A stretch of DNA of 48,109 bases, taken from contig JAFZXF010000124.1 in assembly GCA_017616915.1 (NCBI GenBank), forward strand, positions 1 to 48,109, written 5' to 3'. The stretch is from Bacteroidaceae bacterium (GTDB taxonomy: Bacteria > Bacteroidota > Bacteroidia > Bacteroidales > Bacteroidaceae). The notes below the pieces were generated by a model, which saw only the letters and a program-made list of their open reading frames with translations, ran no database searches and was not told the origin of the DNA. A program made the position numbers and the translations under genes. Below, in pieces: positions 25,822 through 34,492 of this stretch. Each line of letters opens with the position of its first letter. Position 1 is the stretch's first letter.

Positions 25822-25829
25822 TAATTTTG
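25822..25829 (+). promoter_or_regulatory. rplU-rpmA promoter -7 box
   Basis: TAATTTTG matches TAnnTTTG and lies 86 bp before the rplU start, leaving a long leader that could hold a regulatory structure. Confidence 0.6.
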
Positions 25830-25915
25830 CGCCCGATTTCAGTCCGCCAAGGCTCAGTCAAGCAGTCTCACGAAGAGTCTCGCCTTACGGAAGCGTCAAA
25901 AAACAGATTAAAATA

Positions 25916-26233
25916 ATGTACGCTATTGTTCAGATTCAAGGCCAGCAATTCAAGGTAGAGGCAGACAAGGTAATGTTTGTTCACCACCTGCCTGGAGTAG
26001 AGGCCGGACAGGAAGTAGAGTTCGAAGACGTGCTTCTTGTTGACAACGAAGGCGCAATCACCGTAGGCACTCCCACCGTAGAAGGAGCCAAGGTCGTTGC
26101 CGAAGTAAAGACACCGCTCGTAAAGGGTGACAAAGTTATCGTATTCCACAAGAAGCGCCGCAAGGACTTCCAGAAGAAGAACGGTCACCGCCAGCAGTTC
26201 ACAGAAATCAAAGTAAAACAAGTAGTAATCTAA
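25916..26233 (+). CDS. rplU: 50S ribosomal protein L21
   Basis: Ribosomal protein of the large subunit that contacts 23S rRNA. At 105 residues it has the usual length and sequence: [19 protein letters not shown] at the start and [26 protein letters not shown] at the end. rpmA follows 7 bp downstream, the standard pairing. Confidence 0.98.
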   Translation: MYAIVQIQGQQFKVEADKVMFVHHLPGVEAGQEVEFEDVLLVDNEGAITVGTPTVEGAKVVAEVKTPLVKGDKVIVFHKKRRKDFQKKNGHRQQFTEIKVKQVVI

Positions 26234-26240
26234 ACACATC

Positions 26241-26501
26241 ATGGCACACAAAAAAGGCGTAGGTAGTTCCAAGAACGGACGCGAATCCCATTCCAAACGA
26301 TTAGGCGTAAAGGTATATGGTGGCCAGGCTTGTGTAGCAGGCAACATCATAGTACGCCAGAGAGGCACTGTTCACTATCCCGGCAAGAACGTCGGCATGG
26401 GCAGCGACCACACCCTCTATGCACTCGTTGACGGCACCGTCAATTTCTACCACGATGGTCGCAAGCGCAGCGTTGTAGCAGTAGTGCCCGCAGAGGCATA
26501 A
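26241..26501 (+). CDS. rpmA: 50S ribosomal protein L27
   Basis: Large-subunit protein next to the peptidyl transferase centre. The 86-residue sequence starts [20 protein letters not shown] and holds [21 protein letters not shown], both typical. The mature N-terminus follows directly from Met, without the cleaved extension seen in Firmicutes. A strong terminator follows. Confidence 0.98.
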   Translation: MAHKKGVGSSKNGRESHSKRLGVKVYGGQACVAGNIIVRQRGTVHYPGKNVGMGSDHTLYALVDGTVNFYHDGRKRSVVAVVPAEA

Positions 26502-26521
26502 CCACATACGGCATTAGCCGA

Positions 26522-26558
26522 AAAAATGCGCGGTTTCTCGTTGAAATCGCGCATTTTT
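26522..26558 (+). terminator. Rho-independent terminator after rpmA
   Basis: A 16-bp stem (26522-26537 with 26543-26558, one G-T wobble) carries the core ATGCGCG/CGCGCAT, a 5-nt loop, a run of A on the left and of T on the right. Confidence 0.9.
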
Positions 26559-26669
26559 CGTTTGACCCCGTTTTGCCATTTGTGAATTGCAAAACACCCC
26601 CCCCTATATACAAAACGTTACTATTCTGTTAAAAATAGGATACAAAAGCATACGATTTTACGAAAAAAC

Positions 26670-26700
26670 TTGGCCAATTACGCAAAATATCGTACTTTTG
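26670..26700 (+). promoter_or_regulatory. Promoter for the DUF3575 gene
   Basis: TACTTTTG (26693-26700) matches the TAnnTTTG -7 box, with TTGG at 26670-26673 as a -33-like element 19 bp upstream. Transcription would start about 50 bp before the gene. Confidence 0.65.
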
Positions 26701-26756
26701 CATAAAGTAATCTGATACTCTGACTATAGAGACTAACACACAAAAGACTGACACCA

Positions 26757-27413
26757 TTGAAACGCAATAATCGACATACTACTATTGTACTGCGTGCCGC
26801 TCGCGCGTACGCGCTCGCGCTACTCATGTGCGTGAGCCTCGGTGCCGGTGCGCAGAAGCTGGCTGTGAAGAACAACCTGCTCTATGACATGGTCCAGACT
26901 CCCAACATCGGCTTCGAGGCCGCTGTTGCCAAGCGCTGGACTGTGGGTATCAACGTGGGCTACAATCCCTGGTGGCACCACGCCAACAGCAACAACATCT
27001 TCCCCTTCGGCAAGGGCTACGCCCGCGCCAAGGACGACCGCATCCAGTGGCGCCACCTCCTCGTGGCTCCCGAGGCCCGCTATTGGCTGTGCTCCCCGTT
27101 CGCCGGCCATTTCGTGGGCGGCCGCGCCTTCTACTCCCACTTCAACATGGGCAATGTGAAGTTCCCGTTCGGCCTCTACCCGTCGCTCAAGGGCATCCGC
27201 CGTCAGGGTGACGCCATCGCCCTCGGCGCCTTCTACGGCTACTCGTGGCCGCTCTCCACTCGCTGGAGTCTCGAGGCCGAGGCCGGCATCGACGTCGGCT
27301 ACGCCTGGTTCAAGAACTACAACTGCGCCCACTGCGGTGCCTACATCAACAAGCAAAGTAAGCCCTTCGTGGCCCCGAAGATCGGCATCAACGCGGTTTA
27401 CAATCTTAAATGA
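26757..27413 (+). CDS. DUF3575 protein of fimbrial loci
   Basis: A 218-residue exported protein. The signal peptide (MKRNNRHTTIVLRAARAYALALLMCVSLGAGAQ) needs the TTG at 26757 as start; the first in-frame ATG lies inside its hydrophobic core. The mature part (KNNLLYDMVQTPNIGFE, then WTVGINVGYNPW, then WRHLLVAPEARYWLC and GHFVGGRAFYSHFN) fits DUF3575, a probable outer-membrane barrel that accompanies DUF3868 and FimB/Mfa2 genes in Bacteroidales fimbrial clusters. The DUF3868 partner is the next gene. Confidence 0.82.
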   Translation: MKRNNRHTTIVLRAARAYALALLMCVSLGAGAQKLAVKNNLLYDMVQTPNIGFEAAVAKRWTVGINVGYNPWWHHANSNNIFPFGKGYARAKDDRIQWRHLLVAPEARYWLCSPFAGHFVGGRAFYSHFNMGNVKFPFGLYPSLKGIRRQGDAIALGAFYGYSWPLSTRWSLEAEAGIDVGYAWFKNYNCAHCGAYINKQSKPFVAPKIGINAVYNLK

Positions 27414-27416
27414 TTG

Positions 27417-27472
27417 ACCATTGAACATTGAACATTAGCGAAGTCCCGTTAGGGACGAGCGACAAGATAAAA
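27417..27472 (+). repeat. Heptamer plus GCGAAGTCCCGTTAGGGAC repeat
   Basis: ATTGACC, ATTGAAC, ATTGAAC (complement of the heptamer family) leads into a 35-bp sequence at 27438-27472. This contains the small inverted repeat GTCCC-gtta-GGGAC and recurs almost unchanged at 29224-29258. Confidence 0.75.
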
Positions 27473-27488
27473 CGACTAACAGAGAACG

Positions 27489-27857
27489 ATGAACAAAAAC
27501 AAAGAAAACACTTTTGCACAGGTTGAGACTACGTCTCCGATGATGCGTCTGCATGCCGTTGCTTGTGAGCCCGCTCACAGACAACTGCCTGCATACACCT
27601 CATCCATACCTACGGATGACAACCTGTGTAAAAGCAAAAACACCGCTTCGCTGAAAAACAATTACTCTTGCCAACTCGGTATGAGAGAAATGTTTTCTCG
27701 GTTTTTGCTTTGCGGAAGCTTTGGCATTCATCAGAATGCGTTCGGTTCTCGGCAGGAAGATGGCGGAAGCTATGCTTACAGCCAGATTCGAGACGATAAC
27801 AGGACGGGAGCACATAGTGCGCCAGCTTGCGCAAAGGGTTTTTATTGTTTTTGTTAA
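27489..27857 (+). repeat. Structured interspersed element, copy B
   Basis: Same 364-bp core as copy A (27492-27855) with about nine substitutions. Those I could place in codons hit positions 1, 2 and 3 about equally, and most would change the amino acid. The outer stem and the inner hairpins of the 5' half are kept, and in the GCATTC/GAATGC hairpin the change falls in the loop. It lies 26 bp before the ATG of the DUF3868-OmpA gene. Confidence 0.8.
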
Positions 27858-27880
27858 TGCCCCTAACCGACCATAGAATA

Positions 27881-29209
27881 ATGAGAAAACTCACCTACAT
27901 ATTGATTCTCCTGGCTGCCGGCCTTCTGCCGGCCAGCGCTCAGTTCAACGTCTATGCGCAGAGCTCCGACGATGAGTTGACGCTCGACTGCACCATCATG
28001 CCGTCGAAGCCCGCAGGGCGCTACGCCTACGTCATCACCCCGATGATCTGCGGCGCGAAGGACACCCTGCGCCTTGACCCCACCGTGATCCGCGGCAAGC
28101 GCAACGCCCGCCTCTACCGCCGCGCCATGCGCCTGAGCCATAAGGGCGAGGCGCCGCAGCCCTACATGAAGGCCAGCGACATCTGCCCCATCAGGCAGAC
28201 CGTCATCCTCAACCGCAAGTCCGCCTGCGGCCACATGCTCGAGGAGCCCCTCACCTTCTGCTATGTCCTCGAGCGCGAAGGCTGCTGCAAGGTCGAGACG
28301 CTCAGTGTGGAATGCAGCGAGCCCATCACCTATAAGGCTCCCGAGCCCACCTACACGCCCGTCGTGGCTCCCGTGCCCGACTTCGCCGGTGTCGCCGGCG
28401 TGCTGCAGACCGACAACCCCGTGCTCGAGCATATCTCCAACTACCGGCCCTACGACTCCACGCGCATCCTGCGCAAGGAGAAAGGTGCCCTCTACGTCCA
28501 CTTCCCCGTCGACAAGATGGACCTGCGTCCCGACTTCCGCGACAACGCCCCCACCCTCGACAAGATCGTGGACATTACCCGCCGCATCATGGCCGACTCC
28601 ACCAGCCGCGTGGAGAAGATACAGATCATAGGACTCGCCTCTGTGGAGGGACCGCAGGCCCGCAACCTACAGCTCGGCCAGGGTCGCGCCAACGCGCTTA
28701 AAGAGTATGTACAGGCGCGCGTAGCCACTCCCGACGCCCTCTACGAGTGCGTCAACGGCGGTGAGGCGTGGACCGAGCTCCGCGACCAGATCAACGACAG
28801 CGCCAGCCCCTACCGTGAGCAGATGCTCGACATCATAGACAACGAGCCCAACCTCGACAAGCGCGAGGCTCAGCTCAAGGCGCTCGACAAAGGCCGCGCC
28901 TACGCCTACCTGCGTGACAACATCCTCAGCGACCAGCGCAACTCCGGCTACGTGCGCATCTACTTCGACTACGTCCCCGATGCCGCTGCTGCCACCATCA
29001 ACCGCGCCAGCGAACTCATCGCCCGCGAGCAGTACGACGAGGCACTCTGCCTCCTCCGCACCGTCCAGACCGATGAGCGCGCACAGAACGCCCTCGGCGT
29101 TGCCCTCTACATGACGGGCAACCGCGAAGAAGCTATTTCATGTTTCCGCGCTGCCGCCGCCGCAGGCAACCAGCAAGCGAAGGAAAACCTGAAAAACATT
29201 GAACATTGA
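27881..29209 (+). CDS. DUF3868-OmpA-TPR protein of fimbrial loci
   Basis: A 442-residue exported protein. The frame is open from 27827, but the ATG at 27881 gives a clean signal peptide (MRKLTYILILLAAGLLPASAQ); the upstream part is element copy B. An N-terminal domain (about 20-190) fits DUF3868. An OmpA-like segment (about 200-290, with VEKIQIIGLASVEG and NLQLGQGRANALKEYV) probably binds peptidoglycan. Helical TPR-like pairs end the protein (about 370-440). DUF3868 proteins sit with DUF3575 in Mfa/Fim-type loci. The last three residues (IEH) and the stop are made by ATTGAAC repeats. Confidence 0.8.
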   Translation: MRKLTYILILLAAGLLPASAQFNVYAQSSDDELTLDCTIMPSKPAGRYAYVITPMICGAKDTLRLDPTVIRGKRNARLYRRAMRLSHKGEAPQPYMKASDICPIRQTVILNRKSACGHMLEEPLTFCYVLEREGCCKVETLSVECSEPITYKAPEPTYTPVVAPVPDFAGVAGVLQTDNPVLEHISNYRPYDSTRILRKEKGALYVHFPVDKMDLRPDFRDNAPTLDKIVDITRRIMADSTSRVEKIQIIGLASVEGPQARNLQLGQGRANALKEYVQARVATPDALYECVNGGEAWTELRDQINDSASPYREQMLDIIDNEPNLDKREAQLKALDKGRAYAYLRDNILSDQRNSGYVRIYFDYVPDAAAATINRASELIAREQYDEALCLLRTVQTDERAQNALGVALYMTGNREEAISCFRAAAAAGNQQAKENLKNIEH

Positions 29210-29270
29210 ACATTGAACATTAAGCGAAGTCCCGTTAGGGATGAGCAACGAGATAAAATTGAACATTAAC
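29197..29270 (+). repeat. Heptamer tract and GCGAAGTCCC repeat before HEPN gene
   Basis: Three ATTGAAC-type units span the stop of the OmpA-like gene. They are followed by the second copy (29224-29258) of the 35-bp sequence seen at 27438, then one more ATTGAAC before the HEPN start. Confidence 0.75.
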
Positions 29271-29660
29271 ATGGCAACAGATAAGACGACATACTGGCTC
29301 GACATCGCCGACTACGACCTCGACACCGCCGAGGCGATGTTCCAGACGGGGCGCTGGCTCTACGTCGCTTTCATGTGCCATCAGGTAATCGAGAAGACGC
29401 TCAAGGCCTACTGGTGCGGCACTCGCGAAGACGACCCACCCTACACGCACAACCACAAGCGGCTGGCAGAGGGCTGCGGACTCTACGCCCAGATAAGTGC
29501 TGAGCAGCGCGAGTTTATCGAGACCATCACCAACTATAACATAGAGGCACGCTATCCCGAGAATAAAGAAGCGCTCGCAAAGACGCTCACCAAGGATTTC
29601 TGCCGAAAGATAATAGACGACACCAAACAACTGCAGCTATGGATACGAGAAAAACTTTGA
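29271..29660 (+). CDS. HEPN domain protein (toxin of HEPN/MNT pair)
   Basis: A 129-residue HEPN helical-bundle protein starting MATDKTTYWLDIADYDL. A longer frame from 29241 exists, but its first ten codons are repeat DNA. The pattern YVAFMCHQVIEKTLKAYW and the later NYNIEARYP are characteristic of HEPN proteins paired with minimal nucleotidyltransferases. A clear R-x(4-6)-H ribonuclease motif is not obvious. The downstream MNT gene overlaps its end by 22 nt, so the two are translated together. In such pairs HEPN is the toxin and the MNT partner neutralises it by nucleotidylation. Confidence 0.85.
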   Translation: MATDKTTYWLDIADYDLDTAEAMFQTGRWLYVAFMCHQVIEKTLKAYWCGTREDDPPYTHNHKRLAEGCGLYAQISAEQREFIETITNYNIEARYPENKEALAKTLTKDFCRKIIDDTKQLQLWIREKL

Positions 29661-29956
29661 CCCGCGACGAGGCTCTCGAGCTCGTGCGTCGCTACAAGCG
29701 CGTCATCAGGCCCCGCTTTGATGCCGAGCCCAAGGTCATGATGTTTGGCTCTTACTCCAAGGGCTACGCCAATCCCGACAGCGACATCGATGTCGCCGTC
29801 ATCGTGCCCACCTATGGTGAGAACAAGTTCGACATCTCCAAGAAGCTGTGGCACGATGTTGACGAGGTGAGCTTCCTCATCGAGCCCGTCCTCATGGCCG
29901 AAGACCGCTGGTCGCCCCTCTACGACGACGTCATGCGAACCGGAGTTGCAGTTTGA
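29639..29956 (+). CDS. Minimal nucleotidyltransferase (antitoxin of HEPN/MNT pair)
   Basis: A 105-residue nucleotidyltransferase-fold protein. The catalytic signature is visible as FGSYSKGYANPDSDIDVAV: Gly37-Ser38, then Asp49 and Asp51. This is the GS...DxD arrangement expected for an active enzyme. It overlaps the HEPN gene, the classic operon of this toxin-antitoxin type. The pair interrupts the fimbrial gene set and is flanked by ATTGAAC-type repeat sequences. Confidence 0.88.
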   Translation: MDTRKTLTRDEALELVRRYKRVIRPRFDAEPKVMMFGSYSKGYANPDSDIDVAVIVPTYGENKFDISKKLWHDVDEVSFLIEPVLMAEDRWSPLYDDVMRTGVAV

Positions 29957-30016
29957 AACATTTGAGAATTGAAAATTAAAAATTAGCGGTCAACGGTCAA
30001 TAGAGAAAAAAGATAA

Positions 30017-30856
30017 ATGAGTCAGAACGAGAAATTCGCCATACAGCTGTTTGAGGGCAAGAAAGTGCGCATAGCATGGGATGCCGAGCAGGAGAAGTAC
30101 TACTTCTCCGTGACTGATGTGGTCGAAGTGCTGACGGACAGTACAGATGCCAAGCAGTACGTTAAGCGTATGCTTAGCCGTGATCCCGAACTCAAATCCA
30201 GGTGGGGTACAATTTGTACCCCTACTGAAATGATGGCCGCTGACGGAAAATTTTATAAAACCCAAGCAGCTGATTTGGAGGGCATGTTCCGCATCATACA
30301 GTCCATTCCGTCAAAGAAGGCAGAGCCGGTGAAGCAGTGGCTCGCACAGCTGGGCAGCCAGCGCGTGGACCAGATGATTGACCCCGAGCTGACATTCCAG
30401 ATGGCCGTTGAGGACTACCGCCGTCAGGGCTATAGCGATAAGTGGATCAACGAGCGCATGCGCTCCATAGAGATGCGCAAGGAGCTTACCGACGAGTGGC
30501 ACCGCTCTGGCATCCACGAGGCGAAAGACTTCGCGATTCTCACCAATGTGCTCACCAAAGCGTGGAGCGGCATGACCACCGGCGAATACAAACGCCACAA
30601 AGGTCTCACAAAGCAGAACCTGCGCGACAACATGACAAACGTAGAGTTGGCTCTAAATACATTGGCCGAGGTGGCCACTACCGAAATCGCTCGGAAACGC
30701 AACCCGCAAGGCATGGCCGAGAGTCGCGCGGCGGCACAAGCCGGCGGTCAAATCGCCAAAAACACACGCGATGACCTTGAGCAGCAACTGGGACATAGCG
30801 TTATCTCCTCGAAGCGCGCGTCCGACTATATAAAAAAGATACAAGAAAAGAAATAA
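30017..30856 (+). CDS. Bro-N domain protein (phage antirepressor-like)
   Basis: A 279-residue protein with an N-terminal Bro-N domain (FAIQLFEGKKVRIAWDAEQ, YYFSVTDVVEVLTD, then LEGMFRIIQSIPSKKAEPVKQWLAQ). The helical C-terminal half is charged. Bro-N proteins include phage antirepressors, but chromosomal copies like this are common in Bacteroidales and mostly uncharacterised. No phage structural gene is near. It may have been acquired together with the adjacent HEPN/MNT pair as accessory cargo. Confidence 0.8.
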   Translation: MSQNEKFAIQLFEGKKVRIAWDAEQEKYYFSVTDVVEVLTDSTDAKQYVKRMLSRDPELKSRWGTICTPTEMMAADGKFYKTQAADLEGMFRIIQSIPSKKAEPVKQWLAQLGSQRVDQMIDPELTFQMAVEDYRRQGYSDKWINERMRSIEMRKELTDEWHRSGIHEAKDFAILTNVLTKAWSGMTTGEYKRHKGLTKQNLRDNMTNVELALNTLAEVATTEIARKRNPQGMAESRAAAQAGGQIAKNTRDDLEQQLGHSVISSKRASDYIKKIQEKK

Positions 30857-30879
30857 CTAGACACAAAATAAAATTTGAA
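30855..30879 (+). promoter_or_regulatory. 25-nt motif shared by Mfa1-like and Mfa2 upstream regions, copy 1
   Basis: AACTAGACACAAAATAAAAT plus TTGAA is found here, 42 bp before the Mfa1-like ATG. An exact copy lies before the Mfa2/FimB gene. It contains a near-consensus -7 word (AAAATTTG), so it may be a shared promoter or operator. Confidence 0.55.
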
Positions 30880-30920
30880 TTTTTTTAAACAACTTTCATA
30901 TTAACTTTTTCTAAAACACA

Positions 30921-32780
30921 ATGAAAATGAGAAAATTCCTAAAGTACGCTTATGTTGGTGCGATAGCACTGACTGGCTTTGGTCTTGCATCGTGCTCATC
31001 CGATGAAGACATCGACAACCCGAATGGTGGCGCCACTGGCGAAACCGTGAAGACCACTTTCGCAATCTCTTTCCCTGAGAATGTGATAAAGACGAAGCAG
31101 ACTGCGGAAATAGTTCAACAGGCCGGAACTATTGCTTCTTTCCGCGGCATGGAAAACATCGTGCTTGTTCCATATCTGGATGCAACAGATCGTGCAACTC
31201 GTTTTGGCAAGAACATAACGCTTTTGTATAACACACAGGCAATACCCACTTCCTCTACTAATGCAGAGAATGCCATTCCTAATGGCAAATTGCTTGCAAA
31301 TAGTAATGCCGTTCTTTTCAACGATGTTACTGTACCTCTTCGTACTTCTGGCTTCCTCTTCTATGGAAAGGCTACAGGAGATGATGGATATGCTAATGGT
31401 AAACTGACGGTTGCAGGAATGGGTAATGCCGATGAAATTACTGCAAAGTCTTTCACCCCCACTCCGATTGTGGACGCTGTCACTAGCACTAAGGGCGAAG
31501 CTCTTGCTACTTATGTAAGCTTAATAGCAGCAGCGAAAGACGCTAGCAACAATACCTGGGCCGCTTGTGCTGATCCTGCTAATAACACTATTGCAAATCA
31601 GGATTGGTATAATGCTAACCTGGGTGTGCTTTATACAAACTTCACGTCTATGAAAGCTGGTGCATCTCAGTATGTACAGGCTGCTGTGCAAGACCTTTAT
31701 TCATCAATATATGCTAGTACCAATCCTGTTGCTGTTGCCATCAAGACTGCTATCAAGACAACGACCTATGCTGACGATAGCAATGACGATGGAGTATTGG
31801 AATTTACAGCTGCTATAAACAATTATCCTGAAGGTGACAACAACGATATGCCGGCCGGTGCTGCCGCTTTGACTTGGAGTGGCGCTACACCTAATGTGGC
31901 TACAGCTGTTGCTGCAAATACGAATAACAGTATGACTGTTAATATGGCAACCGTAGCTTATCCTGCCTCTCTCTGGTACTTCGTAGATAGCCAGTTAAAG
32001 ACCGCTAATGCCTCTAAGAAGGATGAGTACGATGGTGTTCAAAATTGGTCTACTATCCTCGGCAAGTACACTGACGGAACATCTGTAACGCCTTCAACAC
32101 GTTCCATTGCTATAGAAAAGCCTATTCAGTATGCCGTTGGCCGTCTGGATTCAAAAGTTAACAAACTTACTGAATCAAAGTACTACGATCGTGAAGGTCA
32201 GGAGGTTAATATTGCTAGCGGATTCACCTTTACAGGTGTGCTGATTGGTGGCCAGAAGGCTGTTGACTACAAGTTTGAGCCAATTACTACTGGTACTCCT
32301 ACAGAGTATACCATCTATGACAAGACCATCAATACATCTACCAACGGTTCTGCAACTTTGGCAGCTGCTACCGATGCTGGCACCAACTACACATTGGCTC
32401 TCGAAACAGTTAAGGATGCACCTGTTTATGTAGCTCTTGAGTTCGTGAATAATGGTAATGATTTCCGCGGTATTGACGGTATCGTCAAGAAGGGTTGTAA
32501 GTTCTACATGATTGCTCAGTTGGATCCTACTGCTGCTTCAGGTGTTACTAATAAGGCTAACACAGATGGCAAGGTGTTCAAGCAGGACTTTAACACCATT
32601 GCCACCTTCACGATTGATGCAGGTGCAGCAGATGCTAACCATGACGGCGTATCCGATGATCCCAAGGGCTTCGCTAACGCTTATGTGACCATTCCCGACC
32701 TGCGTACCCCGATGTTGGAGCTGGGCTTCTCAGTTGACCTGGAATGGCAGGAGGGTATAACCTTCACTCAGCACTTCTAA
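30921..32780 (+). CDS. Mfa1-like fimbrial major subunit
   Basis: A 619-residue lipoprotein. The signal ends in a lipobox LASC with Cys25 (alternative start two codons later). The N-terminal part KTTFAISFPENV...GTIASFRGMENIVLVPYLD fits the Mfa1/FimA family of type V pilins, which are processed by an arginine protease and assemble by strand exchange. STRSIAIEK at about 395 and the C-terminal strand VDLEWQEGITFTQHF are visible. It is longer than classic FimA (about 380) and Mfa1 (about 560). It is more AT-rich than neighbouring genes, as often seen in variable surface pilins. Confidence 0.75.
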   Translation: MKMRKFLKYAYVGAIALTGFGLASCSSDEDIDNPNGGATGETVKTTFAISFPENVIKTKQTAEIVQQAGTIASFRGMENIVLVPYLDATDRATRFGKNITLLYNTQAIPTSSTNAENAIPNGKLLANSNAVLFNDVTVPLRTSGFLFYGKATGDDGYANGKLTVAGMGNADEITAKSFTPTPIVDAVTSTKGEALATYVSLIAAAKDASNNTWAACADPANNTIANQDWYNANLGVLYTNFTSMKAGASQYVQAAVQDLYSSIYASTNPVAVAIKTAIKTTTYADDSNDDGVLEFTAAINNYPEGDNNDMPAGAAALTWSGATPNVATAVAANTNNSMTVNMATVAYPASLWYFVDSQLKTANASKKDEYDGVQNWSTILGKYTDGTSVTPSTRSIAIEKPIQYAVGRLDSKVNKLTESKYYDREGQEVNIASGFTFTGVLIGGQKAVDYKFEPITTGTPTEYTIYDKTINTSTNGSATLAAATDAGTNYTLALETVKDAPVYVALEFVNNGNDFRGIDGIVKKGCKFYMIAQLDPTAASGVTNKANTDGKVFKQDFNTIATFTIDAGAADANHDGVSDDPKGFANAYVTIPDLRTPMLELGFSVDLEWQEGITFTQHF

Positions 32781-33349
32781 TCCCCACTCAATACTTCTGG
32801 GATTTTCTCTAACATATTCCCATATTGAACATTGAGCATTGAACATTGAACATTAACGAAGTCCCGTAGGGGGCAGACGATGATCAACAATCAGTGCTTG
32901 ATGTTCAAGAAGGGATGGAGAAATTCCTGTATCACTAGAGAAAAATTACTACTTAACTAGGGAGTAATTTTTTCTTAGTGAGGGCGGAAAAATAGTACGT
33001 ACGGAAAAAATCTTAGAGCGTACTCACAGCCGTGAGATGCTTCTAAGTTAAAACGAGTGGACTCTACGGTAAAACGAGATGCTTCTACGCTAAAACGAAT
33101 GGATTTCCCACAAAATCCCGTAGGGATTATGTGAATTGAACATTGAACATTGAGAATTGAAAGCCAAAGGCTTGGCGAACCAGAACAGCCGAGTCGCGCC
33201 GTCTCGAAAGAGCATGGAGGCTCTTTAGGCGCGGGGGCGATAAGCGAAGGTGAGAGCGAACCGGCAACATTGAGCGAAGTCCCGATAGGTCAAGAATCGA
33301 TGGGAAATGTTAGAGAAAAACAAAGGATCTAATCTAAAATGCTTAACTG
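32781..33349. repeat. 569-bp gap filled with several repeat types
   Basis: No convincing gene. In order: ATTGAAC/ATTGAGC heptamers (32826-32853) with a GAAGTCCCGTAGGG word; an imperfect hairpin (32935-32950 with 32963-32978, 13 of 16 pairs), a possible terminator; three 21-23-bp tandem units ending in TAAAA (33031-33095); another heptamer patch (33134-33158). A nested hairpin follows, CGCGCC/GGCGCG (33195-33200, 33228-33233) around AAAGAGC/GCTCTTT. A GCGAAGTCCCGATAGG word lies near 33275. A 60-codon frame here (33150-33332) is repeat DNA. Confidence 0.65.
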
Positions 33350-34477
33350 ATGCTCAGAAAAATGCTCAATCGGATCAATGTAATAATGTGCACAGTCCTG
33401 TGCGCCATTATTACATCCGCTTGCATTGACGACAACGATGCGGTGGAGACAGAGACGGTGAGCATTCCCGTCAACCTATATATCCCTGTAAATCAAGAGG
33501 TAATCACAAAGACCCCTGGTGACCCAGGAACATACGAGCAGTTCGCTTTGCCTGAGTACTTGTATATTTACTTTGTGTTGAACTACAATGATGGAAGTGA
33601 TACTAAGACCCAAATCTTCCGTCCGGAAACAATAGACGGAGTAGTCAACCTCGACACCGAAAAATGGAGTCAGAAGAAAGTATATACCGGTCCGCTCTCA
33701 CAATATGGCGACTTCGTATACGAATATGAAGGGAAAATAGACATAAGTTTACCCGCTGGCAAACGAAACTGGGCACGTGTATATGCAGCAGTATCAAAAG
33801 TCAAACTTACAGGACTCGATAATCCTACTACAGAAGCGGAAGTGACTAACTTGAAATTTAGTCTATCTGGGGCAGTTGCAGACTCTGAAGAAGATATTCT
33901 ACAAAGGAACTTACGCAATAACCTGCAAAACCTATACTCTTCGCCATACAATTACAATATTAGCGATGGTGAAAGTGGTAGCATTTATTATGGCACCGTT
34001 AAAGCTATAACGGGTACTGTTCCTTATGTGAATTTGCTACTATATCACGTGGCATCGAAGGTCGATTTGATTTGGAATGTGGCCACAAGCCAGCAGAGCA
34101 GTCTCCGCATCACGGAGATAACGGCGGAGAACCAGTTTGGCGGCCAGGCCTATCTGTTCCGCCCGATGGAAAATGTGCGCAGCACCGATGAAGCCGGCGC
34201 ATACAATACCACCATCATCAGCAATGATGTCGGTTCTCAGTGGATGGGCCGCGCATACTATTATACTATTCCGTTCAAGGACAGCCGCTATGACAACAAA
34301 TTCTGCATCCGGACGCGGCTCCGCAAGAACGGTGAAGCAGACAAAAGCTATCTGCCGGAGTTCCGGCGCGACATCAGCGGAAGCACCATCTTCACTCCTT
34401 GGGTGCGCGGCGACCTGACCTTCAACACGGTGTTCACAACCGCCCTAGATGGTGAAGCAGAAGTGGACCCGAAGTAA
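33350..34477 (+). CDS. Fimbrial accessory lipoprotein
   Basis: A 375-residue lipoprotein: signal peptide to Cys25 in the lipobox TSAC, then acidic IDDNDAVE. The rest is beta-rich, with PEYLYIYFVLNYNDG and YVNLLLYHVASKVDLIWNV. This resembles the conserved core of fimbrial accessory or minor subunits (Fim/Mfa tip type) in Bacteroidales. It lies between the major subunit and the Mfa2 anchor, as expected for an accessory protein. An ATG at 33365 is an alternative start. The exact family cannot be fixed by eye. Confidence 0.6.
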   Translation: MLRKMLNRINVIMCTVLCAIITSACIDDNDAVETETVSIPVNLYIPVNQEVITKTPGDPGTYEQFALPEYLYIYFVLNYNDGSDTKTQIFRPETIDGVVNLDTEKWSQKKVYTGPLSQYGDFVYEYEGKIDISLPAGKRNWARVYAAVSKVKLTGLDNPTTEAEVTNLKFSLSGAVADSEEDILQRNLRNNLQNLYSSPYNYNISDGESGSIYYGTVKAITGTVPYVNLLLYHVASKVDLIWNVATSQQSSLRITEITAENQFGGQAYLFRPMENVRSTDEAGAYNTTIISNDVGSQWMGRAYYYTIPFKDSRYDNKFCIRTRLRKNGEADKSYLPEFRRDISGSTIFTPWVRGDLTFNTVFTTALDGEAEVDPK

Positions 34478-34492
34478 AAAGTTATAGAAACG

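Noticed and set aside
29241..29270. Upstream start for the HEPN protein
   Set aside because: The ten extra codons are made of the GCGAAGTCCC and ATTGAAC repeats; MATDKTTYWL is the natural start.
30017..30856. Prophage remnant
   Set aside because: Only a single Bro-N gene is present; no integrase, structural or lysis genes are nearby.
33150..33332. 60-codon frame in the gap after the Mfa1-like gene
   Set aside because: It is built from heptamer, hairpin and GCGAAGTCCC repeat words, has no clear ribosome binding site, and its composition does not look coding.
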